Assembly (NCBI GenBank): GCA_945836835.1
Contig: CAMAML010000027.1
Coordinates: 1-10,216, forward strand
DNA: 10,216 nt
Source: an uncultured cyanobacterium
Lineage (GTDB): Bacteria > Cyanobacteriota > Vampirovibrionia > Gastranaerophilales > Gastranaerophilaceae
Reading direction: 5' to 3'
Under the pieces are notes generated by a model. It saw only the letters and a list, made by a program, of their open reading frames with translations, had not been told where the DNA came from and did no database searches. Of the stretch, positions 6,240 to 10,216 are shown one piece after another. The position numbers and the translations under genes were made by a program. Position 1 is the stretch's first letter, and the number at the start of each line of letters is the position of its first letter.

Positions 6240-6953
6240 GGCTTTTCGGTATTGTTTTCTTTGATCTTCCGCATACAAATGATCTCTGTCCGCAATCTTC
6301 ATTTGACAAACTCTGTTTTTGAGTTCCCACCAATCCTGGCTTTTCTTTCCGCCGACGGTTTCGTTGTAACGCCATGCTTTCGGGTATTTTATCATTGTTG
6401 CCACCCTTTTGGCGTTCAATCGCAACCCGTCGGGCATTCCGAAAATATCGCGGTTATATTTAAAATATTCCACCAAATTGTCAAGCTGTTTTTCAAGCGT
6501 TTGCCCAAACGGACGAGTTGCGGGGTTATGTTTTTTCATTTCCGAAAAAGTAGTATCCCCGAGCTGAAAAACACCTCTGTACGTTTCGCTTCCGACATTT
6601 AAAATTGCTTTTGGGTTTAATTTAGACTCGTTTGCAAACACAGCCAGCATCTCATCGACGATTTGATCTTCCTTGGTGGCATAACGAGGGTCTAACTTGC
6701 CGTCATTGGTTTGAGTTATTTTAAGCTCTTTGCAAACTTTGTATAATTTTCTGATAAATCTTTTCAAATCGGCTTCGTTTACGTTCGGGTAGGCAAGTTT
6801 CCAACTGCGAGCCATTTTTTCGATATTCTGCTCTCTTGTACCTTTAAACGTCGGCTTTCCAAGCTCGAATTTTTTGGATAAATCGTTTGTTTTAGATGTT
6901 TTTGACGTTGTTGTTTTGGTCGGTGTATTTGCCGAAATTTCTAATTCTGACAT
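6222..6953 (-). CDS. Lysozyme-like (lytic transglycosylase-type) domain protein, putative
   Basis: A 243-residue protein. Residues 1-40 are Thr/Ser/Lys-rich and disordered-looking, ending in PTFKGT (34-39). Residues 41-95 are helical and basic. Residues about 96-195 resemble the SLT/lysozyme-like fold: FANESKLNPKAI (106-117), with Glu109 at the catalytic position, then a Tyr-x-Gly turn and GVFQLGDTTF (127-136). This matches the E-S-x-x-(N/D)-P-x-A...G-(L/V)-x-Q-(L/I)-x-x-x-T signature. The expected activity is cleavage of peptidoglycan glycan strands. No Sec signal peptide or lipobox is seen, so export would need another route or holin-like release. Start ATG 6953 has GGAG (complement of 6966-6969) 12 bases upstream. 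The C-terminus KNGGS is encoded in the terminator stem. The gene is firm; the enzymatic call is moderate. Confidence 0.68.
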   Translation of the reverse strand: MSELEISANTPTKTTTSKTSKTNDLSKKFELGKPTFKGTREQNIEKMARSWKLAYPNVNEADLKRFIRKLYKVCKELKITQTNDGKLDPRYATKEDQIVDEMLAVFANESKLNPKAILNVGSETYRGVFQLGDTTFSEMKKHNPATRPFGQTLEKQLDNLVEYFKYNRDIFGMPDGLRLNAKRVATMIKYPKAWRYNETVGGKKSQDWWELKNRVCQMKIADRDHLYAEDQRKQYRKAKNGGS

Positions 6954-6976
6954 AATCGCTCAATTCTCCGTAAACC

Positions 6977-7010
6977 TTTTACACCCTATTAATCGGCTAC
7001 GGGTGTAAAA
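6977..7010. promoter_or_regulatory. Perfect 10-bp inverted repeat upstream of the lysozyme-like gene
   Basis: TTTTACACCC (6977-6986) and GGGTGTAAAA (7001-7010) are exact inverted copies around 14 bases. It lies 24 bases upstream of the minus-strand ATG at 6953 and downstream of the small ORF at 7059-7217. On the minus strand the arm is followed by GGTTTACGG rather than a T-run, so it is not a standard terminator. It may be a two-half-site operator or a leader RNA hairpin. Confidence 0.5.
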
Positions 7011-7058
7011 ACTTTAGGCATTTTGCTGAAAAATTTACATTTTTAATAAAAATCGGAT

Positions 7059-7217
7059 TTATTCTTCAAACGACACGCATACGGTGACCGAATTTTCTCC
7101 GACATCAACAATCGCCTGTCGGATGGGATTTATTCCGAGCGACCTCAACCCCGCCTCAATTTGTTCGGCGGTAACGGGACGGACTATCGGTATTTCAACG
7201 TTTTTTGTGATAATCAT
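7059..7217 (-). CDS. 52-residue conserved-looking small protein coupled to glmS
   Basis: The complement of 7217-7215 is ATG and the frame runs 52 codons to TAA (7061-7059). The protein begins MIITKNVEIPIVRPVTAEQI and ends in VTVCVSFEE. The order strand (2-12), helix (16-27), strand (33-39), strand (43-50) suggests a small alpha/beta fold. Its start overlaps the glmS stop by one base (TAATG) with GGTGGA just upstream, so translational reinitiation after glmS is expected. The strong arrangement of strand and helix and the coupling argue for a real gene; I do not know its family. It could bind or regulate GlmS, but that is inference from position only. The neighbour downstream starts 106 bases further on. 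Confidence 0.7.
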   Translation of the reverse strand: MIITKNVEIPIVRPVTAEQIEAGLRSLGINPIRQAIVDVGENSVTVCVSFEE

Positions 7218-9061
7218 TATTCCACCGTAACCGATTTTGCAAGGTTTCTCGGCTGGTCGACGTCTTTCCCCAAGTATTCCGCAATATAGTAAGCAAGCAA
7301 CTGCAAAGGTATCATCGCAATCAGAGGGGACAATAACTCCGACACTTCCGGAACTCTTATGATAAAGTCAAACAGGTCGTTCAATTTTGCGTCTTTTGAG
7401 TTAGTGAGGGCTATCATCCTTGCGTTACGGGCTTTTGCCTCTTCGCTGTTTGAGAGGAGTTTTTCGTAAACACTTCCCGTCATAAGGATTGACAGTACCG
7501 GCATGGACTCGTCAAGCATTGCGATAGGTCCGTGCTTCAACTCACCCGCAGGGTAGCCCGTTGCATTTATGTAGCTGATTTCTTTTAATTTCAACGCACC
7601 TTCTAACGCCGTCGGGTAGTTTATCCCTCTTGCGATGTAGATAAAATCTCTTGTTCCCGAGTATTTTTTCGCACATTCTTTGATGTCGTTTTTGTCGGAG
7701 AGAATTTGCTCAATCTTTTGCGGAATTTGGATTAAGTCCGCCTTCAGTGATGTCAAAGTTGCACTGTCAAGCGAGTTTTTGATTTCCGCCATATACATTG
7801 CAAGCAGGTAGAAAGAGACGACCTGTGCGATATATGATTTTGTTGCCGCAACCGAAACCTCAATCCCTGCACTGACGGGGATTAGGCTGTCCGCCTCGCG
7901 TGCCATGGCACTGTCGGGTCTGTTTGTGATGATTAGGGCGTGAGAGCCTTTGGCTTTTGCCTGCTTGATTGCGGTCAGGGTGTCCGCCGTCTCGCCCGAC
8001 TGCGAAACCCCGATTACGAGAGTTTTTTCATCCGTAACCGTTTTTCTGTAAATGTATTCGCTCGACGCCTCGATGTCCACCGAAATCCCGCAAAAGTTTT
8101 CGATGATATACTTTCCTATCATTGCGGCGTGGAGCGAGGTTCCGCAGGCGATAATCTGTATCCTGTTCAAATTTTTCAAGGTTTCTTTTGTGAGTTTAAC
8201 CTCGTTTAAGACAATCGGCTCATCAACCGAGTGAAGTTTTCCGACCAAAATATTTCTTATAACGTCGGGTTGCTCGTGAATTTCTTTGAGCATAAAGTGT
8301 TTGTAACCCATTTTGCTCAGTGCAACGGGTTCCCAAGGAAGTGTTTCGACTTTTTGCGGAAGAATGTTTCCTTCAGCATCCGTCAGAACCATTTTTTCTC
8401 TTGTGAGAGTAACGACTTGATTGTCGTTGAGGTACATTGCACGTTTTGTGTGCTTGATTATTGCGGGAACGTCAGAGGCAAGGAAAAATTCGCCTTCGCC
8501 GACACCGACAAGCAGCGGAGCGTTTCTTTTTGTTGCAACGAGTTTGTCTTTTTCGTCGTTGTGCATAACGCAGAGTGCATAAGCTCCGTCAATCTCTTTT
8601 GTCGCCTCTCTTACGGCTTTTGTTAAGTCTTTCAGTTCTTCGTATTTGTATGCGATAAGGTGTGCAACGACTTCGGTATCGGTTTGGGAGCGGAATTTTG
8701 CACCTTTTTTCTCTAACTCGGCACGAAGTTCTTTAAAATTTTCTATGATACCGTTATGAACGATTACGAGGCTTCCGCAGTTGCAGGTGTGCGGGTGAGC
8801 GTTGAGAACGGTCGGCGCACCATGGGTTGCCCAGCGAATATGCCCAATCCCAAGCGTTGCCGCCGTAAATTCTTTTTTGTGTTGGATTAAGACACTGCTT
8901 AAGTTTTCGAGCTTGCCTTCGGCTTTGTAGACGTTAATTTTTTCGCCGCATTGAACCGCAACGCCCGCCGAGTCGTAACCCCTGTATTCCAGCTGATGCA
9001 AACCGTCAATCAAAATATCAACGACCGACTGATTACCGATATACCCTACTATTCCACACAT
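7217..9061 (-). CDS. glmS: Glutamine--fructose-6-phosphate aminotransferase (isomerizing)
   Basis: GlmS makes glucosamine-6-phosphate from fructose-6-phosphate and glutamine, the entry step to UDP-GlcNAc, peptidoglycan and lipid A. The 614 residues match full-length enzymes (about 600-610). The N-terminal class II glutaminase has the nucleophile Cys2 (MCGIVGYIG), RWATHG (76-81), NG (103-104) and TDTE (127-130). Two SIS domains follow: ACGTS (305-309) and SQSGETADT (353-361) in the first, and EGALKLKEISY (487-497) and GELKHGP (506-512, catalytic-type His510) in the second. The C-terminus DQPRNLAKSVTVE with Lys609 is the family's closing signature. Start: ATG 9061 with GGAGAGG (complement of 9069-9075) 7 bases upstream. 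The stop overlaps the next ORF. lpxK lies upstream on the same strand behind a terminator. Confidence 0.97.
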   Translation of the reverse strand: MCGIVGYIGNQSVVDILIDGLHQLEYRGYDSAGVAVQCGEKINVYKAEGKLENLSSVLIQHKKEFTAATLGIGHIRWATHGAPTVLNAHPHTCNCGSLVIVHNGIIENFKELRAELEKKGAKFRSQTDTEVVAHLIAYKYEELKDLTKAVREATKEIDGAYALCVMHNDEKDKLVATKRNAPLLVGVGEGEFFLASDVPAIIKHTKRAMYLNDNQVVTLTREKMVLTDAEGNILPQKVETLPWEPVALSKMGYKHFMLKEIHEQPDVIRNILVGKLHSVDEPIVLNEVKLTKETLKNLNRIQIIACGTSLHAAMIGKYIIENFCGISVDIEASSEYIYRKTVTDEKTLVIGVSQSGETADTLTAIKQAKAKGSHALIITNRPDSAMAREADSLIPVSAGIEVSVAATKSYIAQVVSFYLLAMYMAEIKNSLDSATLTSLKADLIQIPQKIEQILSDKNDIKECAKKYSGTRDFIYIARGINYPTALEGALKLKEISYINATGYPAGELKHGPIAMLDESMPVLSILMTGSVYEKLLSNSEEAKARNARMIALTNSKDAKLNDLFDFIIRVPEVSELLSPLIAMIPLQLLAYYIAEYLGKDVDQPRNLAKSVTVE

Positions 9062-9105
9062 ATATAAACCTCTCCGTCTAATTTCATTTTATAAACTTCA
9101 ATTTA

Positions 9106-9114
9106 ATTATACCA
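9106..9114 (-). promoter_or_regulatory. Extended -10 promoter of glmS
   Basis: The minus strand reads TGGTATAAT (9114 to 9106), an extended -10 (TGn plus consensus TATAAT). The -35 region is poor (TTCAAA at 17 bp), as is common for extended -10 promoters. The start would fall near 9099, giving a leader of about 38 bases, too short for a glmS ribozyme. Confidence 0.65.
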
Positions 9115-9193
9115 TCAATATCCGATTTTTTGAAATCTTTATATAAATTTTATCTTTGAATATTTACTTGGTCAAAAAAGAGAACTTTAGATA

Positions 9194-9225
9194 ATAAAAA
9201 ATGCCCTATCGCTATCAGGACATTT
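9194..9225 (-). terminator. Rho-independent terminator downstream of lpxK
   Basis: On the minus strand AAATGTCC (9225-9218) pairs with GGGCATTT (9206-9199), with one G-U pair, around an 11-base loop; the second arm runs into six T and then TTATTA. It follows the lpxK stop by about 70 bases and insulates glmS from lpxK transcription. Confidence 0.8.
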
Positions 9226-9249
9226 CTTACAAATTATCTCGATTTTCTT

Positions 9250-9292
9250 GTAGGGACTGCATCGGCAGTTGTCTCGGCAACTGCCTCCCTAC
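9250..9292. repeat. REP-like hairpin next to the lpxK stop codon
   Basis: GTAGGGA (9250-9256) and TCCCTAC (9286-9292) form an outer stem. Inside it, GGCAGTTG (9264-9271) and CAACTGCC (9278-9285) form a perfect 8-bp stem with a TCTCGG loop; CTGCATC bulges on the left arm. It begins 2 bases after the lpxK stop on the minus strand. Lacking a T-run, it looks like an intergenic palindromic repeat that could stabilise the 3' end of the mRNA rather than a terminator. Confidence 0.6.
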
Positions 9293-9294
9293 TA

Positions 9295-10216
9295 TTATTC
9301 CCCGAGCAAACCTTCCACGTCAAGCGAAACTTTGAGCTTTAGTGCGTAAATATTTTTTATATCAAACTCTTTGAGCTTGACGGCGTCTTTTTCGGTCGTA
9401 ACAATCGGCAAATCCTCAAGCGAGTTCAAATCTTCAACAACGTATGCGTGGTGATCGTCAAAAATGCGAGAATTTACGACTTCATAATCTTTTTTGACAA
9501 AATTTATAAACTGTTCGGGCTGACCGATTGCACAAAGGGTTGTAACTTTTTGTCCTTTTGGCAAAACCTCGCCCGAAAGTAAATTGTACGTTACGTCGGG
9601 TTCGGTCTTGCATAACGCTGTCGGGAGTTTCATTTTCTTTTCCATAATTTTTACGAGTTTTTCCGCCTTTGTGTGGTCGGAATTTTTGCTGACAACAACG
9701 AGCTTACCAATCCTTTTAACCCCCTCTTTTCCTTCTCTTAGAGGACCTGCGGGGAGCAGGCATTCGTTTCCGAACCACTTTTCGCTGTCGGCAAGTACGA
9801 GGTCTAAGTCTCTGTAGAGTTTTCTGTGCTGAAACCCGTCATCCAAAATTATGTGTGTAACCCCAAAATTTTCAACCGCAAACTTTGCCGCCCGTACTCG
9901 GTCTTTGCAGGTTATCACGACTGCGGAAGAGTTTGTCGCATGCCAGTAGGGTTCGTCGCCCGCCATTGTTGCGTCCGCCAAAACCCTCTCTCCGTCCGAG
10001 ATTACGTTGACGTTTTTGTTTGAGAGTTTTCCGCCGTAACCTCTTGAGATTATCGCGACTTTATGCCCGTTTTTCGTTAGGTAATTTGAAATCGCATTAA
10101 CGACGGGCGTTTTGCCGACCCCGCCCGTGGTGAGGTTTCCGACTGAAATAACTTTTGCACCGACTTTTGTCGGGCGTAGGATATTTTTGTCATAGAGCAA
10201 GTTTTTGAACCCGCTC
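9295..10216 (-). CDS. lpxK: Tetraacyldisaccharide 4'-kinase, N-terminus beyond the window
   Basis: LpxK phosphorylates the 4' position of the lipid A precursor at the inner face of the cytoplasmic membrane. Counting from the in-frame TTG at 10200, family motifs are VISVGNLTTGGVGKTP (17-32) with the P-loop, SRGYGGK (52-58), AGDEP (80-84), DDGFQHRKLYRDLDLVL (120-136), LLPAGPLREG (148-157), FDDHHAY (247-253) and TTEKDAVKL (268-276). The frame stays open through the right edge, adding SGFKN before the TTG. The family normally has 30-45 residues before the VGN motif, including a membrane-associated helix. The true start is therefore outside and the TTG is probably not the start. The gene is partial only at its 5' end. 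It establishes lipid A synthesis in this organism. Confidence 0.95.
   Translation of the reverse strand, partial: SGFKNLLYDKNILRPTKVGAKVISVGNLTTGGVGKTPVVNAISNYLTKNGHKVAIISRGYGGKLSNKNVNVISDGERVLADATMAGDEPYWHATNSSAVVITCKDRVRAAKFAVENFGVTHIILDDGFQHRKLYRDLDLVLADSEKWFGNECLLPAGPLREGKEGVKRIGKLVVVSKNSDHTKAEKLVKIMEKKMKLPTALCKTEPDVTYNLLSGEVLPKGQKVTTLCAIGQPEQFINFVKKDYEVVNSRIFDDHHAYVVEDLNSLEDLPIVTTEKDAVKLKEFDIKNIYALKLKVSLDVEGLLGE

Noticed and set aside
6252..6602. Plus-strand open frame of 116 codons opposite the lysozyme-like gene
   Set aside because: The opposite strand encodes the better-supported protein with a fold signature, and this frame has no convincing ribosome binding site or recognisable motif.
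8231..8626. Plus-strand open frame of 131 codons opposite glmS
   Set aside because: It is fully antisense to a highly conserved glmS coding region, is Cys/Phe/Val-rich as expected for a shadow frame, and has no ribosome binding site.
9062..9249. glmS ribozyme or riboswitch in the glmS leader
   Set aside because: The extended -10 at 9106-9114 leaves a leader of only about 38 bases, and the AT-rich spacer shows none of the paired GC-rich elements of the ribozyme.
10191..10200. TTG at 10200 as the true lpxK start
   Set aside because: The frame stays open to the window edge and LpxK proteins have more residues before the VGN/P-loop region than this start would leave.

Overview
The window reads as chromosomal DNA from a moderately AT-rich, Gram-negative bacterium. 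LpxK (lipid A kinase) implies lipopolysaccharide. IspD shows the MEP isoprenoid route and ThiL shows thiamine diphosphate synthesis. The protein sequences have the flavour of non-photosynthetic gut Cyanobacteria (Candidatus Gastranaerophilales / Melainabacteria), including small orphan proteins carrying short 'VSFG' or 'TFKG' segments. That assignment rests on recognition only and no search was run.

Layout, left to right. Positions 1-94 look like the right end of an IS3-family (IS150-like) insertion sequence: the last 26 codons of its transposase, a TAG stop and a terminal inverted repeat ending at 94. The IS abuts a short sequence that recurs at 4457-4471, so it seems to have landed in a dispersed hairpin repeat. 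A hairpin and a good promoter (195-222) then precede an orphan coiled-coil protein (262-879). Next comes a plus-strand run: a GAF-GGDEF-HD-GYP-type c-di-GMP protein (968-2863) whose catalytic HD is changed to YD, then thiL (2876-3808) and ispD (3812-4459), 12 and 3 bases apart and probably one operon. A hairpin-rich spacer leads to a zinc-dependent medium-chain dehydrogenase (4587-5552). A spacer with a perfect 17-bp palindrome leads to a small unknown protein (5706-6191).

The second half is on the minus strand. A perfect 32-bp palindrome (6208-6239) terminates both converging transcripts; the stop codon of the minus-strand lysozyme-like protein (6222-6953) lies inside it. Further right, reading leftward, are lpxK (cut by the window's right edge), its hairpin and terminator, a glmS promoter, glmS (7217-9061), and a 52-residue ORF (7059-7217) whose ATG overlaps the glmS stop as TAATG.

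Functionally, glmS supplies glucosamine-6-phosphate for UDP-GlcNAc, hence peptidoglycan and lipid A, the molecule LpxK phosphorylates. ThiL makes thiamine diphosphate, the cofactor of DXS, which is the first enzyme of the pathway containing IspD. Nothing here looks like a defence system, CRISPR array or prophage. The points that most deserve follow-up are the small ORF coupled to glmS, the altered HD-GYP domain, the IS-in-repeat junction and the orphan genes around the shared terminator.
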